Notes under the pieces: model-generated
Database searches by the model: none
The model's input: only the letters and a program-made list of their open reading frames with translations
What the model was told of the DNA's origin: nothing
Shown here: in pieces, positions 1-9,440 of the stretch
Numbering within the stretch: position 1 is the first letter of the stretch
Layout: every line of letters starts with the position of its first letter
Made by a program: the position numbers and the translations under genes
Origin: Kamptonema formosum PCC 6407
GTDB taxonomy: Bacteria > Cyanobacteriota > Cyanobacteriia > Cyanobacteriales > Microcoleaceae
DNA: 46,849 nucleotides
Direction of reading: 5' to 3'
Assembly (NCBI RefSeq): GCF_000332155.1
Contig: NZ_KB235903.1
Coordinates: forward strand, 668,307 to 715,155

Positions 1-679
1 GGGGAGAGGAGGAAGTTAAATCTTCCCTATCCTCCCTATCCTCCCTATCCTCCCCATCTTCCCTATCCTCCCTATCCTCCCCATCTTCCCCATCCTCCCC
101 ATCTTCCCCATCTTCCAGTGCCAATCCTACACCTGTGTGGACGCTGATAAATACGGGTTCGTAGCCCCAATTGGAGAGGCGATCGCGCCATTGTTCCTGC
201 TGTTGTGGCGTTACTAAATCACATTTATTCAAAGACAAAGAAACCGCTAAGCCTGTAGATTCGGCCTTGACTAAAAACCGACTTAATGCTATGGGTTCTA
301 AATCTGGTTCTACCAAGGCAAAAACTAAGAGAATTTGATCGGCATTGGCAATAGGAGGGCGATTGAGTTCGGTTCGGCGAGGAAATACTTCTGCGATCGC
401 GCCTCTTCCCCCAGCCCAGTCTGGTTCTTCAACTACCACGCGATCGCCCACCATCACCTGCTGACCAATTTTTTTTAGTCGCGATCTGCGGGTACAAAGG
501 AGTAGAAGGGGAGAGACATTAGGCATTAGGTTCGATTCTGCACCTGAATCTTCACCACTAGAACCTGAGACTTCACCTATCTTGTCAGGGTTTACCAGTC
601 CCGGATCTAACCGTACTTGGTAAAAATTGGCTTGAACAGCCAATACAGTACCCACAAGTAAGGACGAATTAACACTCAT
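1..679 (-). CDS. rsgA: Ribosome small subunit-dependent GTPase A (RsgA), 3' part beyond the window
   Basis: RsgA is a circularly permuted GTPase that assists late 30S subunit maturation in the cytoplasm. The gene starts at the ATG at 679-677 ([15 protein letters not shown]) and stays open to the window edge, giving 226 codons. It shows the N-terminal OB-fold (about residues 5-90, with QQVMVGDRV), then the permuted G-domain start: [10 protein letters not shown], the SLNKCD base-recognition motif, and [10 protein letters not shown]. The P-loop and zinc-binding tail would lie outside the window. Directly after the SVHTGVGL strand, where the family normally passes quickly to the P-loop, the protein runs into a long GED/RED repeat (see the repeat entry). 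The TusA-family gene lies 75 bp upstream on the same strand. I am confident of the family; whether the full gene is intact cannot be seen. Confidence 0.85.
   Translation of the reverse strand, partial: MSVNSSLLVGTVLAVQANFYQVRLDPGLVNPDKIGEVSGSSGEDSGAESNLMPNVSPLLLLCTRRSRLKKIGQQVMVGDRVVVEEPDWAGGRGAIAEVFPRRTELNRPPIANADQILLVFALVEPDLEPIALSRFLVKAESTGLAVSLSLNKCDLVTPQQQEQWRDRLSNWGYEPVFISVHTGVGLALEDGEDGEDGEDGEDREDREDGEDREDREDREDLTSSSP
20..118 (-). repeat. In-frame 9-bp purine minisatellite inside rsgA
   Basis: Tandem units of about 9 bp (GGGGAAGAT, GGGGAGGAT, AGGGAGGAT on the minus strand) encode an acidic Gly-Glu-Asp / Arg-Glu-Asp tract of more than ten units. The frame stays open through the array. 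The same kind of sequence, including the core GGAAGTTAAATCTT (12-25 here), occurs outside genes at 2216-2329, so this looks like an intergenic repeat family that has entered or expanded in a gene. Confidence 0.85.
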
Positions 680-754
680 CCTTCTTCCTTGCGATCTCTT
701 CCTTCTTCCCTCTGTTTAAAACCGATCGTGATTTCATCCTTCTAACTGCTAATT

Positions 755-1030
755 TCATCCTTCATCCTTCACAAGAGGACGCTGCACCTTTAGAGCAAAA
801 TAGTCTCGCTCCTGAGCAGCAACAAACTGTGTATCTAGAATCTGGTAGCCTTCCATTGTCAGACTGTCAGGTACTTGCTCAATCGGTTCGCCGGGATCTA
901 GCCAAACTTCCAAAACTTCCCCAGGGGACATTTGTTCCAAACGGAGTTTAGTCCGCACAAAATTAATTGGGCAGGGAGTCCCCCGTAGATCCATCTGGAT
1001 TCTGGGCTTTGAAGTTACACTTTCGCTCAT
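755..1030 (-). CDS. TusA/SirA-family sulfurtransferase-like protein
   Basis: A 91-residue protein of the TusA (SirA/YedF) fold. The family moves persulfide sulfur for tRNA thiolation and other sulfur transfer through one cysteine. Visible here are the opening strand [16 protein letters not shown] with the family CPxx motif (active Cys about residue 20), then a two-helix, four-strand pattern with [15 protein letters not shown]. Its start codon overlaps the dnaJ stop region by 4 bp (ATGA type), so it is probably translationally coupled to dnaJ. The grpE-dnaK-dnaJ-tusA-rsgA order on one strand suggests one protein-quality and translation operon. The family is clear; the specific sulfur acceptor is unknown. 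Confidence 0.85.
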   Translation of the reverse strand: MSESVTSKPRIQMDLRGTPCPINFVRTKLRLEQMSPGEVLEVWLDPGEPIEQVPDSLTMEGYQILDTQFVAAQERDYFALKVQRPLVKDEG

Positions 1031-2154
1031 TTTTGAAATAAATTCCCTAAAAACCCTTCAATCCCGCCTTTTCCCGTGCGATCGCCTTTCAGTTTAGCCA
1101 ATTGCAACAACAGATCCCGCTCCTCCGTTGTGACACGGGTAGGAATATCAATCGCTACTGTAATCAAATGATCTCCGCGACTAACTGGGTTTCCCAACCG
1201 AGGAACGCCTTTTTTCTCTAAAGTCAAAACTGTATTCGGCTGAGTTCCCGTCGGAATCAACAACTCCGTCGGCCCATCTACGGTATCTACCTCCAAGCGA
1301 CAGCCCAAAATTGCTTGCAGATAACTAATTTTAACTTCCGAATGGATGTTGATCCCCTCTCGCTTAAATACTGGGTCTTCATCCACCGACAAAAATACGT
1401 ACAAATCCCCTGGAGGGCCGCCCATTTTCCCAGCATCCCCTTCATTGGATACCCGCAAGCGAGTCCCGTTGTCAACTCCTGGGGGAACAGTAATTTTCAG
1501 TTTTTTTGTAACTTCCTTTTGACCTCTGCCACCGCAGACTTCGCACTTGTCCTCAATTACCTGCCCGCTACCGTTGCAAGTGGGGCACACTGAAACTTGA
1601 GTAAAGCTACCGAAGGGAGTGCGGGTAGCACGGCGAACTTGACCCGTACCGCTGCAAGTTTGACAGGTTTGAGGTCTGGTTCCTGGTTTTGCCCCTGTAC
1701 CGCTGCAAGTTTCGCAGGTTTCTAAATGTTTAATCCGAAGTTCTTTATCTCCACCAAACACTGCTTCTTGAAACTCTAGCTTCAAGTCAAGCCGTAAGTC
1801 GTCCCCACGCACGGGCCCTGTACGCCGACGACCTTGTTGAGTGGCAGCACCGCCTGCAAAACCGCTGAAGAAGCTCTCAAAAATATCAGCGAAGCTATCG
1901 CCGAAGTCTTGACTAAAGCCGCCTGCTCCAGCACCGGAAACGCCTGCTTCGCCAAAGCGATTGTAGCGCTCCCGCGTTTCTGGCTCTGAGAGAACCTCGT
2001 AGGCGCGGTTGATCTCTTTGAAGCGCTCTTCTGCGCCTGCTTCGTTGTTGACATCGGGGTGATACTTGCGAGCTAGGCGGCGGTAGGCACGCTTAATTTC
2101 TTCTTTATCTGCATCGCGAGAAACACCGAGTATTTCATAGTAGTCGCCGGCCAT
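1027..2154 (-). CDS. dnaJ: Molecular chaperone DnaJ (type I Hsp40)
   Basis: Co-chaperone that delivers substrates to DnaK and stimulates its ATPase in the cytoplasm. The 375 residues show the full type I plan: a J domain (about 3-68) with HPD at 32-34, a Gly/Phe-rich linker (about 72-105), four CxxCxGxG zinc-binding repeats (about 147-212: [32 protein letters not shown]), and the C-terminal substrate-binding barrels. Nothing is truncated. It lies 176 bp downstream of dnaK on the same strand, with a purine/pyrimidine repeat in the spacer, and overlaps the next gene (TusA-like) by 4 bp. Cyanobacteria have several dnaJ copies; this is the one linked to grpE and dnaK. Confidence 0.95.
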   Translation of the reverse strand: MAGDYYEILGVSRDADKEEIKRAYRRLARKYHPDVNNEAGAEERFKEINRAYEVLSEPETRERYNRFGEAGVSGAGAGGFSQDFGDSFADIFESFFSGFAGGAATQQGRRRTGPVRGDDLRLDLKLEFQEAVFGGDKELRIKHLETCETCSGTGAKPGTRPQTCQTCSGTGQVRRATRTPFGSFTQVSVCPTCNGSGQVIEDKCEVCGGRGQKEVTKKLKITVPPGVDNGTRLRVSNEGDAGKMGGPPGDLYVFLSVDEDPVFKREGINIHSEVKISYLQAILGCRLEVDTVDGPTELLIPTGTQPNTVLTLEKKGVPRLGNPVSRGDHLITVAIDIPTRVTTEERDLLLQLAKLKGDRTGKGGIEGFLGNLFQK

Positions 2155-2215
2155 ATAGCTACTTGCCTGGAGTAAGTAATAGTAAACTGTGCAAAAAACA
2201 TGAGGGAGTTTTTAA

Positions 2216-2329
2216 GAGAGGGGAGATGGGGGAGAGAGGGGAGATGGGGAAGTTAAATCTTTCTTACCTTCCCTACCTTCCCCATCCTCCCCATCTTCCC
2301 TACCTTCCCCATCCTCCCCATCTCTCCAT
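2216..2329. repeat. Purine/pyrimidine low-complexity repeat with inverted halves between dnaK and dnaJ
   Basis: The first half is G/A-rich (GGGGAGATGGGGGAGAGAGG) and the second half C/T-rich (CTTCCCCATCCTCCCCATC), so the RNA could fold back on itself. It fills most of the 176-bp dnaK-dnaJ spacer and ends beside the dnaK stop. The middle contains GGAAGTTAAATCTT, the same core found inside rsgA at 12-25. It could affect dnaJ expression relative to dnaK; that is inference. Confidence 0.8.
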
Positions 2330-2330
2330 A

Positions 2331-4325
2331 CTAGGAAGTTGTGGAATCAATCGCAAAAGGATTCATTTCATCAACTTCGGGATCTGCTGGCTGTTTACTT
2401 GGAGCTACTGCGATCGCTTCTTGGGAGGAGAAACTTTCAGCAGCAATAGCAGCGTCGTCTGAGTCTAGCATCTGTGGACTTTCATCCTCAGCGACCGACT
2501 TGTTAGACTCACTGCCGACTTGCTCGTAAACAGCAGAACCCAGGGAATAAAGCACTTGCTGGAAGGATTCTATCTGTTGCTTCATTTCCTCGTAGGGGAT
2601 GTCAGGATTGGCGATCGCTTCGCGCAGAGCTGAGGCTGCTGTGCGGGCTTCGGCCTTAAGCTCGTCGCCAATGAATTTTGAATTAGCTTTTAAGCTTGCT
2701 TCATAATTATAGAACAGCGTATCGGCTTGATTTTTGAGTTCGACGAGTTCTTTGCGCCTGATGTCTTCTTCGGCAAATAGTTCTGCCTCTTGGCGCATCC
2801 GTTCGACTTCTGTTTCGCTCAAACCGCCGGTGTTGGTAATTTGAATGCTTTGTTCTCTGCCGGTGCCTTTGTCTTGAGCTGAGACTTTGAGGATGCCGTT
2901 GGCATCTATTTCAAAGGCAACCTCGATTTGAGGTACGCCGCGAGGGGCGGGGGGTATTCCCTTGAGCAGGAATTTACCCAGACTTTTATTATCTTTAATC
3001 AGGGCGCGTTCGCCTTGGAGAACGTGAATTTCTACTGAAGTTTGCCCGTCCGCAGCCGTTGAATACATCTGAGATCGGCTGGTAGGGATGGTAGTATTGC
3101 GCTCGATTACTTTGGTAAATACGCCGCCTAATGTTTCCAAGCCAAGGGAGAGAGGCGTGATATCCAGCAGTAGTAAGTCTTTGACTTCTCCACCTAAGAC
3201 ACCTGCTTGAATTGCGGCTCCTAGTGCTACTGCTTCGTCGGGATTAACGGAGCGATCGGGTGTGACACCCCCAAAGTATTTGCTAATTGCTTCTTGGACT
3301 GCTGGCGTGCGGGTTGACCCCCCAACTAAAATAATTTTGTCAATATCTTTCGGTGTCAAGTTTGCGTCTTTGAGAGCTTGAGTCACCGGATCGATCGTAC
3401 TCTGTACCAGATGAGCCACCAATTTTTCAAATTGATTGCGAGATAGTTCCATCTCTAAGTGCTTGGGCCCCTTCTCGTCAGCAGTAATGAAGGGCAAGTT
3501 GATGGCTGTAGTATCTCTGCCAGAAAGTTCAATTTTGGCTTTTTCAGCGGCTTCGCGGAGACGCTGCAAGGCCATTTTGTCTTTTGAGAGGTCAGTGCCT
3601 TCTCTAGTACGGAAGGTTTCTACCATCCACTGTACTAGGCAGTTGTCGAAGTCGTCGCCGCCCAGATGGTTATTGCCAGCGGTGGCATTGACTTCAAAAA
3701 TCCCGTCTCCTAGTTGGAGAATGGAAACGTCAAAGGTGCCGCCTCCCAAGTCAAAGACCAAGATTTTTTGATCTTGGTCTTGCTTGTCCAACCCGTAGGA
3801 AAGGGCGGCGGCTGTGGGTTCGTTGACGATCCGCAAGACTTCTAAGCCCGCGATCGTGCCGGCATCTTTTGTTGCTTGCCGCTGAGCGTCTGTGAAGTAG
3901 GCTGGGACTGTAATTACGGCTTGAGTGACTGTTTCTCCCAAGTAAGTTTCGGCATCTTGCTTGAGTTTCAGCAGTACCATTGCCGAAATTTCCTGGGGCG
4001 TGTAATTTTTGCCGCGAATTTGGACATCAACGGTATTGTCTTTGCCGTTGATGCAGGTGTAGGGAACGCGGGAGCGTTCTTCTTCGGTGTCTTCCCAGCG
4101 ACGGCCGATGAATCGTTTAATGCTGTAGACGGTATTGGCGGCATTGGTGACAGCTTGGCGTTTGGCGAGTTGCCCAACTAAGCGATCGCCACCTTTGCCA
4201 AATCCTACAATGCTCGGAGTTGTGCGTCCGCCCTCTGAGTTTGAGATCACGACGGGTTGCCCCCCCTCTAAAACCGCTACGCAACTGTTGGTCGTACCCA
4301 GGTCAATGCCAATTACTTTTCCCAT
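2331..4325 (-). CDS. dnaK: Molecular chaperone DnaK (Hsp70)
   Basis: ATP-dependent Hsp70 that folds and protects proteins together with DnaJ and GrpE. The 664 residues start [15 protein letters not shown], with the phosphate-1 loop GTTNSCVAV, the phosphate-2 motif [10 protein letters not shown], the adenosine motif [10 protein letters not shown], and the linker [13 protein letters not shown] before the substrate-binding domain. The C-terminal lid is followed by an acidic, low-complexity tail ending in [11 protein letters not shown]. Length is slightly above the E. coli protein. The neighbours grpE (upstream) and dnaJ (downstream) match the cyanobacterial dnaK2-type locus. The upstream spacer to grpE is 410 bp and holds an A/T-rich repeat and a MITE-like element, so dnaK may have its own promoter. 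Confidence 0.97.
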   Translation of the reverse strand: MGKVIGIDLGTTNSCVAVLEGGQPVVISNSEGGRTTPSIVGFGKGGDRLVGQLAKRQAVTNAANTVYSIKRFIGRRWEDTEEERSRVPYTCINGKDNTVDVQIRGKNYTPQEISAMVLLKLKQDAETYLGETVTQAVITVPAYFTDAQRQATKDAGTIAGLEVLRIVNEPTAAALSYGLDKQDQDQKILVFDLGGGTFDVSILQLGDGIFEVNATAGNNHLGGDDFDNCLVQWMVETFRTREGTDLSKDKMALQRLREAAEKAKIELSGRDTTAINLPFITADEKGPKHLEMELSRNQFEKLVAHLVQSTIDPVTQALKDANLTPKDIDKIILVGGSTRTPAVQEAISKYFGGVTPDRSVNPDEAVALGAAIQAGVLGGEVKDLLLLDITPLSLGLETLGGVFTKVIERNTTIPTSRSQMYSTAADGQTSVEIHVLQGERALIKDNKSLGKFLLKGIPPAPRGVPQIEVAFEIDANGILKVSAQDKGTGREQSIQITNTGGLSETEVERMRQEAELFAEEDIRRKELVELKNQADTLFYNYEASLKANSKFIGDELKAEARTAASALREAIANPDIPYEEMKQQIESFQQVLYSLGSAVYEQVGSESNKSVAEDESPQMLDSDDAAIAAESFSSQEAIAVAPSKQPADPEVDEMNPFAIDSTTS

Positions 4326-4341
4326 AGCGCTCCTTGAGAGA

Positions 4342-4412
4342 ATTAAAAACGTAAAATTAAAAATTAAAGGAAAAGATATTTTTAATTTTTAACTTTACAT
4401 TTTTAATTTTTA
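4342..4412. repeat. A/T-rich degenerate heptamer repeat upstream of dnaK
   Basis: Variants of AAAATTA are followed by TTTTTAA variants, forming two complementary halves (about 4345-4370 and 4378-4412) 16 bp upstream of the dnaK start. This resembles the degenerate STRR-type arrays elsewhere in the window. It lies in the probable dnaK 5' leader, so it could fold in the mRNA. Confidence 0.6.
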
Positions 4413-4483
4413 ACTTGGGTCGGAGTTATTTTCCGATACTTTTTTGTTAACCTATGCTCGCAAACGCATAAGTTGAGTTACCC

Positions 4484-4592
4484 AGGACTTACACACCCAA
4501 CCTCATAAACCGGGTTTTTTGACGAAAATACTTCGCCCGAACCCACAGATGCTCTCAAAAACCCGGTTTCTGGGACGACCTGCGTAAGTTCT
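4484..4592. mobile_element. 109-bp MITE-like palindromic element, copy 1
   Basis: The ends are inverted repeats (AGGACTTACACA at 4484 and TGCGTAAGTTCT at 4581-4592). Inside are a second pair of inverted arms, AAACCGGGTTTTTTGA and CTCAAAAACCCGGTTTCTGG. A second copy of exactly the same length lies at 15574-15682. No transposase is encoded, so a non-autonomous element or an extragenic palindrome is the best description. It sits between grpE and dnaK. A clear target-site duplication was not seen. Confidence 0.75.
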
Positions 4593-4657
4593 ATTACCTT
4601 TGCCACCAAGACTTACCAAATAATGTCCACAGGAAAGTCCGAGGAACACCACTTAGA

Positions 4658-4709
4658 TGCCTAGCACCCAAACTCAAAAGAGTCTTTGGGAAAAAAGAGA
4701 ATGCTAGCA
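4658..4709. other. Nested inverted repeat downstream of grpE
   Basis: Outer arms TGCCTAGCA (4658-4666) and TGCTAGCA (4702-4709) enclose a tight hairpin, CCCAAACTC-AAAA-GAGTCTTTGGG (4667-4690). It begins 26 bp past the grpE stop in the direction of transcription. On the grpE strand no U-tract follows the hairpin, so it may be an RNA-processing or 3'-protecting structure rather than a classical terminator. The function is uncertain. Confidence 0.4.
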
Positions 4710-4735
4710 TACTTCAGCCTTGGTTAGCAAAATGT

Positions 4736-5509
4736 TTACTGTGGCTCAACTTCTTCAGAGGCGGGTTCGGGAGCTGCTGCCACTTTTACCATTGCATGGC
4801 GCAGGACGCGCTCTCCGAGCATATAGCCCCGCACCAATTCTTCTGCCACAGTCCCCTCCTCATACTGGTCGGTAGGTTCTCGCATTACCGCTTCGTGGAG
4901 GTTGGGGTCGAAAGGCTGACCTTCGGGACGCATCGGGGAGACTCCCACCCGTTTAAGGCAGTCTACCATTTGCTTATAAACGCTTTGGTAGCTTTTGTGT
5001 ATGCCCATCTCGCCGTCAGTTTGCGGCTTAATATGGGATCTAGCCCGCTCGAAATTGTCAATTACTGGCAACAATTCCATGATTGTGGCACACTTCACTT
5101 GCAAATCCAACTCTTCTTTTTCCTTAGCAGTGCGCCTGCGGAAGTTCTCAAAATCTGCTGCCAGCCGCAAATTTTGATTTTTCAGATCGTCTACCTGAGC
5201 GGAACTTGCTTGTACCTGAGCTTTTAATGACTCATTTTCCTTAGTTGCGCTTGCCAATTCCGCCTTTAAAAACTCCAGGGCTTCAGCTAGCCCGGGATCG
5301 GCAAAATTGCCCCCTGACGTGGATGGTGCGTTTCCTGCCGGTTGTGAAGCCTCTGAACTCTGATATGCTTGAGCAATTTGAAGCTCCCAGTCGAGCGGTT
5401 CGTTCAAATTTCCGTCTGCTGGCGGTGTTTCGTCTACCGCTTGCACCCCTTCTGGAGCAGTTGCTGCTGAGTTGGGATCGTGGTATTGCTGGTTTTCCTC
5501 GTCAATCAT
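4736..5509 (-). CDS. grpE: Nucleotide exchange factor GrpE
   Basis: GrpE releases ADP from DnaK. The start is placed at the ATG at 5509-5507 ([12 protein letters not shown]), giving 257 residues. An in-frame GTG at 5533 would add eight residues (MGCVAQKF) and cannot be excluded, as neither start has a strong ribosome-binding site. The N-terminal 75 residues are acidic and disordered. A long coiled coil follows (about 80-140, [19 protein letters not shown] to [17 protein letters not shown]), then the beta domain with [20 protein letters not shown] and a C-terminal [13 protein letters not shown] strand. All are typical of GrpE. It is the first gene of the chaperone cluster. Confidence 0.95.
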   Translation of the reverse strand: MIDEENQQYHDPNSAATAPEGVQAVDETPPADGNLNEPLDWELQIAQAYQSSEASQPAGNAPSTSGGNFADPGLAEALEFLKAELASATKENESLKAQVQASSAQVDDLKNQNLRLAADFENFRRRTAKEKEELDLQVKCATIMELLPVIDNFERARSHIKPQTDGEMGIHKSYQSVYKQMVDCLKRVGVSPMRPEGQPFDPNLHEAVMREPTDQYEEGTVAEELVRGYMLGERVLRHAMVKVAAAPEPASEEVEPQ

Positions 5510-5533
5510 AAATTTCTGTGCGACACAACCCAC

Positions 5534-6042
5534 ACAATTCTAGCAGTGGGAAGAGCCGCGCCCTCCCTTGTTAATTGCCAATAAAAAATGGAATCGAGTA
5601 AAAATTAACTCTGCGGTGCGAAAGCCTGCATTTTGCCCTGGCAGTTAGCCGGAGTACACAACATTAATTAAAATATATATCAAACATCGCGTAACAGGTT
5701 TGTACAGAGTATTATAGAGATTCTGCAAAACGGAAGCCAATCGCCTCTACAACGCGGGCAACTCCCAAGAATACAAATTTTACCGAAATCTGGTTAAGCC
5801 TGGATTGTAAAAACTCAAGACGGGAATTGCGTTAACCTAGACTTGAATGGGGCTGCTAATATTTTAATTAAATCAAGGAAAGCTATTCCGGCTCTCCGCA
5901 GGCTCAGCCTCCAGACCTGAGTTTTGTTCAAAAACTTATGAATTTGGCAGGTTTCTCTAAAATTGCAGCGGATTGGGGCTTCAGGGTCGCGATCGCTGAC
6001 GTTAGCTGTAGGAAAAATTAAGGAGATCTACGGAATTAACTT
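5534..6042. other. Intergenic region between divergent grpE and pilB
   Basis: This 509-bp region must hold the promoters of both grpE and pilB. It contains a TnpB-like coding fragment (5798-5920), a HIP1 octamer (5989-5996), and AAGGAG at 6020-6025, about 17 bp before the pilB ATG and so rather far for a ribosome-binding site. No promoter could be identified with confidence. Confidence 0.5.
5798..5920 (+). pseudogene. Fragment of a TnpB-like (IS200/IS605) C-terminus
   Basis: A 40-codon open stretch ends at TGA 5918-5920 and contains NLDLNGAANILIK, which resembles the D-x-N-(A/G)-A-x-N-I motif near the end of TnpB proteins (the third RuvC catalytic Asp and following helix). The zinc-ribbon cysteines and everything upstream are missing, and a stop lies just before it. 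This suggests the eroded tail of an insertion sequence. The match rests on one short motif, so confidence is moderate. Confidence 0.45.
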
Positions 6043-8049
6043 ATGACTAACACATTCGAGCGGCGACCCTCCACCTCCCTAGTTGTCCAGAGCAATTTCT
6101 CTCCGGCTCTCAACAAAATGATTCAGGCTGGTTATGTCAATACTGACCAGCTCAAGCAAGCCCAAATTGAATGCCGCAAGTCAGGAAAGCGCTTGACAGA
6201 GGTACTCGAAGCGATCACCGGCCAACCTCTACCCCCAGAATTGCTGCGCCATTACAAGAAGCAGCAGATGTTTGAACTCAAGCTGGTGTATGGCGTTGAA
6301 GCATTTGACCCCGAACTCACTCCGATTTCTACTGAGCAACTTGGTGGCATCCTCGATTTGTTAAAAATATCGATCGACACTTGCACTCAAGGGCGGTTTT
6401 TGCCTGTACAGAAGACGGAAACTGAGCCGCCATCAATTGTAGTGGCCATGGCCGATCCTGACAACCTTAACTCTCAAGAAGATTTACGCCGGATTTTGCA
6501 GCCTCACGGGTTGAGCTTTGTGCGGCGGGTAATTACTAAAGATGACTTCGATGAGATCGTTTCTGCCTACCGCGAGGATGATGCGAAGAAAGCGGCTGTA
6601 AAGGCGGCTAAAGAGAAGGAAGAAAAGCTACAGTTCGGAGGTGACAACTTTGAGGTCGAACTCGAAGAAATCAGTGGCGATGTAGAAGACATTGCTGTGT
6701 CCATAGATGATGCTGAAGCAGCTCCCGTAATTAAAGCTGTAAACGTCATTTTAGCTAAAGCTTTGTCAGAAAAAGTTTCTGACATCCACGTAGAACCCCA
6801 AGAAGAACATCTGCGAATTCGGATGCGGAAAGATGGAGTGCTGCAAGAATATTTTCGCTTTCCAAAACAGGTAGTACCCGCAATTACTTCCCGTTTCAAA
6901 ATTCTTTCTAATATGGATATTGCCGAACGTAGGCAAGCTCAAGATGGTCGGATCAGGCGTAGGTTTGAAGGGCGGACGGTGGACTTCCGGGTTAATAGTT
7001 TGCCTTCTCGCTATGGTGAGAAAATTGTGCTGCGGATTTTGGATAGTTCCAGCACTCAATTAGGTTTAGGTTTGTTAATCTCTGACCAAGAAACTTTGGC
7101 TTTAGTTAGAGAAACTGCGAGTCGGCCTTTTGGATTGATTTTGGTGACGGGCCCGACTGGTTCTGGTAAGTCAACTTCGCTATATTCCATTCTGGCAGAA
7201 AAGAACGATCCGGGAATTAATATTAGTACGGCAGAAGATCCAATTGAATATGCTTTGCCCGGTCTAACTCAGTGTCAAGTAATTCGAGAAAAAGACTTGA
7301 CTTTTTCTAACATTTTGCGGGCATTCTTAAGGCAAGACCCAGATGTGTTGCTGGTGGGGGAAACGCGGGATAAAGAAACGGCAAAGACGGCCCTGGAAGC
7401 TGCATTGACGGGTCACTTAGTGTTAACAACTTTACACACGAATGATGCGGCGGGTGCGATCGCGCGTTTGGACGAAATGGGCGTAGAACCCTTCATGGTG
7501 TCGGCCGCTCTTTTAGGCGTGTTAGCTCAGCGCTTAATGCGTCGGGTTTGTAGCGATTGCCGCGTTCCCTACACCCCCACCCCTGAAGAACTCGGTCGCT
7601 ACGGCTTGTCAACTTCTCAAGAAGTGGATATTACTTTCTACAAAGCCAACATAGTACCTGTAGATGACAGGAAAGCGCTGGCAGAAAGGGGAGAATTGTG
7701 CAAAAAATGTGGCGGTGGGGGTTATAAAGGGCGCGTTGGTGTCTATGAATTTCTGAAAGTTACAGAGCGACTGCAAACCCTAATTACCCAAGGTGCGCCG
7801 ACGGAACAAATTAAGGAAGCAGCGGTAGAAGAAGGGATGAAAACTTTGCTGGCTTACAGTTTACAGTTAGTGCGTGAAGGTGCGACTACTTTTGAAGAAG
7901 TAGAACGAGTAACGTTTACTGATACTGGTTTGGAGGCTGAATTGAAAGCTAAACGTAAACAGGGGCTCACTTGTAAGACGTGCCACGCTGAATTAAAGCC
8001 AGAAATGTTAGATTGTCCCTACTGCTTGACACCACGCTTTGTAGATTAA
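6043..8049 (+). CDS. pilB: Type IV pilus extension ATPase PilB
   Basis: Hexameric ATPase that powers polymerisation of type IV pili at the cytoplasmic face of the inner membrane. The 668 residues show an N-terminal MshEN-type domain (about 20-165), then a GspE/PilB core with the Walker A GPTGSGKST (Lys376), an Asp box EDPIEYALPG, Walker B VLLVGETRDKETA, and His box TLHTNDA. Cysteine pairs C-S-D-C and C-K-K-C flank the zinc-binding subdomain before GGYKGRVGVYEFL. The C-terminus has another CxxC...CxxC ribbon (CKTCHAELKPEMLDCPYC). It heads the pilB-pilT-pilC cluster. In cyanobacteria these genes serve phototaxis, DNA uptake and, in filamentous forms, gliding or hormogonium motility. Confidence 0.96.
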   Translation: MTNTFERRPSTSLVVQSNFSPALNKMIQAGYVNTDQLKQAQIECRKSGKRLTEVLEAITGQPLPPELLRHYKKQQMFELKLVYGVEAFDPELTPISTEQLGGILDLLKISIDTCTQGRFLPVQKTETEPPSIVVAMADPDNLNSQEDLRRILQPHGLSFVRRVITKDDFDEIVSAYREDDAKKAAVKAAKEKEEKLQFGGDNFEVELEEISGDVEDIAVSIDDAEAAPVIKAVNVILAKALSEKVSDIHVEPQEEHLRIRMRKDGVLQEYFRFPKQVVPAITSRFKILSNMDIAERRQAQDGRIRRRFEGRTVDFRVNSLPSRYGEKIVLRILDSSSTQLGLGLLISDQETLALVRETASRPFGLILVTGPTGSGKSTSLYSILAEKNDPGINISTAEDPIEYALPGLTQCQVIREKDLTFSNILRAFLRQDPDVLLVGETRDKETAKTALEAALTGHLVLTTLHTNDAAGAIARLDEMGVEPFMVSAALLGVLAQRLMRRVCSDCRVPYTPTPEELGRYGLSTSQEVDITFYKANIVPVDDRKALAERGELCKKCGGGGYKGRVGVYEFLKVTERLQTLITQGAPTEQIKEAAVEEGMKTLLAYSLQLVREGATTFEEVERVTFTDTGLEAELKAKRKQGLTCKTCHAELKPEMLDCPYCLTPRFVD

Positions 8050-8051
8050 TC

Positions 8052-8138
8052 CGGTGAGCAGGGAAGTAGGGGGAGCAGGGGAGCAGGGGAGCAGAGGGGC
8101 GGGGGAGATGTGGAAGATGGGGGAGATGGGGAGATGAG
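8052..8138. repeat. G/A-rich low-complexity repeat after pilB
   Basis: Tandem GGGAGCAGG and GGGGGAGATG-type units follow the pilB stop immediately. This belongs to the same purine-rich family as the repeats at 20-118 and 2216-2329. Confidence 0.75.
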
Positions 8139-8152
8139 AAAACTTTTTCCCC

Positions 8153-8215
8153 AATTAGCAATTAGCAATTAGCAATTAGCAGTTAGCAATTAGCAGTTAG
8201 CAATTAGCAATTAGC
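8153..8215. repeat. STRR: nine tandem heptamers AATTAGC/AGTTAGC
   Basis: Nine perfect 7-bp units in register (AATTAGC seven times, AGTTAGC twice) occupy 63 bp between pilB and pilT. Short tandemly repeated repetitive sequences with 7-bp units are a known feature of filamentous cyanobacterial genomes. There are no spacers, so it is not a CRISPR array. Confidence 0.9.
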
Positions 8216-8291
8216 TTTGCCAAGCTCCGCCCAACTAAGAATATGAGTTACATTGGTTTGTAAGTATCAATCTGATTCGGGAGACGTATCT

Positions 8292-9389
8292 ATGGGTTTG
8301 ATGATTGAGGACGTATTGGAGTCCCTTGTAGAGCAAGGCGGTTCGGACATTCACATCCAAGCCGGCGCACCGATCTTCTTCCGCGTCAGCGGGAAACTGA
8401 CCCCTCAGCCACAATTTGGGGAAATTTTAGCTGCTGAGGAAGTCCAAACGCTGATCTTCCAGATGCTTAACAATATGCAGCGCAAGCACTTGGAGATGGA
8501 ATGGGAGCTAGACTGTGCTTACGGCGTGAAGGGCTTAGCTCGTTTCCGGGTGAATGTCTACCGGGAGCGGGGTTGTTGGGCCGCTTGTTTGCGGGCTTTG
8601 GCTTCCAAGATTCCTAATGCAGATGCACTGGGAGTACCACAAGTATTGCGGGATATGACGGAAAGACCGAGGGGTTTGGTGTTGGTGACTGGCCAAACTG
8701 GTTCTGGTAAGACTACCACTATGGCGGCATTGCTGGATTTGGTGAATCGGACGCGATCGGAACATATTTTGACAGTTGAAGACCCGATTGAATACGTTTT
8801 TCCTAATATTAAAAGCTTATTTCACCAGCGGCAAAAGGGTGAAGATACTAAGAGCTTTGCGAATGCGCTAAGGGCAGCTTTACGGGAAGATCCAGACTGT
8901 ATTCTCGTGGGAGAAATGCGGGACTTGGAAACTATTGGCTTGGCAATTTCGGCCGCAGAAACGGGTCACTTAGTATTTGGAACGCTGCACACTAACTCCG
9001 CTGCGGCAACTGTAGACCGGATGCTGGACGTTTTCCCTCCGATTCAACAGCCACAAATTCGAGCACAAATGTCTGGTTCCCTGGTGGGAATCGCCTCTCA
9101 AAACTTGGTGCCAAAAATTGGTGGCGGTCGTTGCTGCGCGATGGAAATAATGATGAATACACCCGCTATGGCTAACTTGATCCGGGAAGGAAAAACTGCT
9201 CAAATTTACTCCCAAATCCAGATGGGAGCGAAATTGGGGATGAGGACGATGGAAATGGCTTTAGCTGAACTTTTTAAAGCGGGCAAGATTAGCTGGGAAG
9301 CAGGAATGGGTAAAAGTGGCAAACCGGACGAGCTCGAACGCTTGATCGGGCCGGCACCCGCAGGGGCTAAGGCTGGAGCACACCATTAA
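8292..9389 (+). CDS. pilT: Type IV pilus retraction ATPase PilT
   Basis: ATPase that depolymerises pili and so powers twitching. The start is set at ATG 8292 (MGLMIEDVLESL) because GGGAG lies at 8279-8283, eight bases upstream. A longer reading from TTG 8253 has no such support. The 365 residues show the N-terminal PAS-like domain with SDIHIQAG, Walker A TGQTGSGKTTT (Lys140), Asp box VEDPIEYVF, Walker B CILVGEMRDLETI, His box FGTLHTNSA, and a C-terminal region in which the AIRNLIRE motif of other PilT proteins reads AMANLIRE. It lies between pilB and pilC on the same strand. The family assignment is secure. Confidence 0.95.
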   Translation: MGLMIEDVLESLVEQGGSDIHIQAGAPIFFRVSGKLTPQPQFGEILAAEEVQTLIFQMLNNMQRKHLEMEWELDCAYGVKGLARFRVNVYRERGCWAACLRALASKIPNADALGVPQVLRDMTERPRGLVLVTGQTGSGKTTTMAALLDLVNRTRSEHILTVEDPIEYVFPNIKSLFHQRQKGEDTKSFANALRAALREDPDCILVGEMRDLETIGLAISAAETGHLVFGTLHTNSAAATVDRMLDVFPPIQQPQIRAQMSGSLVGIASQNLVPKIGGGRCCAMEIMMNTPAMANLIREGKTAQIYSQIQMGAKLGMRTMEMALAELFKAGKISWEAGMGKSGKPDELERLIGPAPAGAKAGAHH

Positions 9390-9440
9390 TTTTCTTGGGG
9401 GATTTGGGATGGGAATTTAAGCTGAAATTCGCCATCCTAA

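Noticed and set aside
2163-2462. Plus-strand open frame with Tyr-Leu-Pro-His-Pro repeats.
   Set aside because: It is the translation of the low-complexity repeat and part of dnaK in antisense, not a gene.
4625-4650. ACAGGAAAGTCCGAGG resembles the conserved AGGAAAGTCCG stretch of RNase P RNA.
   Set aside because: Only about 12 bases match; the rest of the RNase P RNA core is missing and the 140-bp space is too short for an rnpB gene.
8153-8215. Evenly spaced repeats that could suggest a CRISPR array.
   Set aside because: Units are contiguous 7-mers with no spacers, so this is an STRR.
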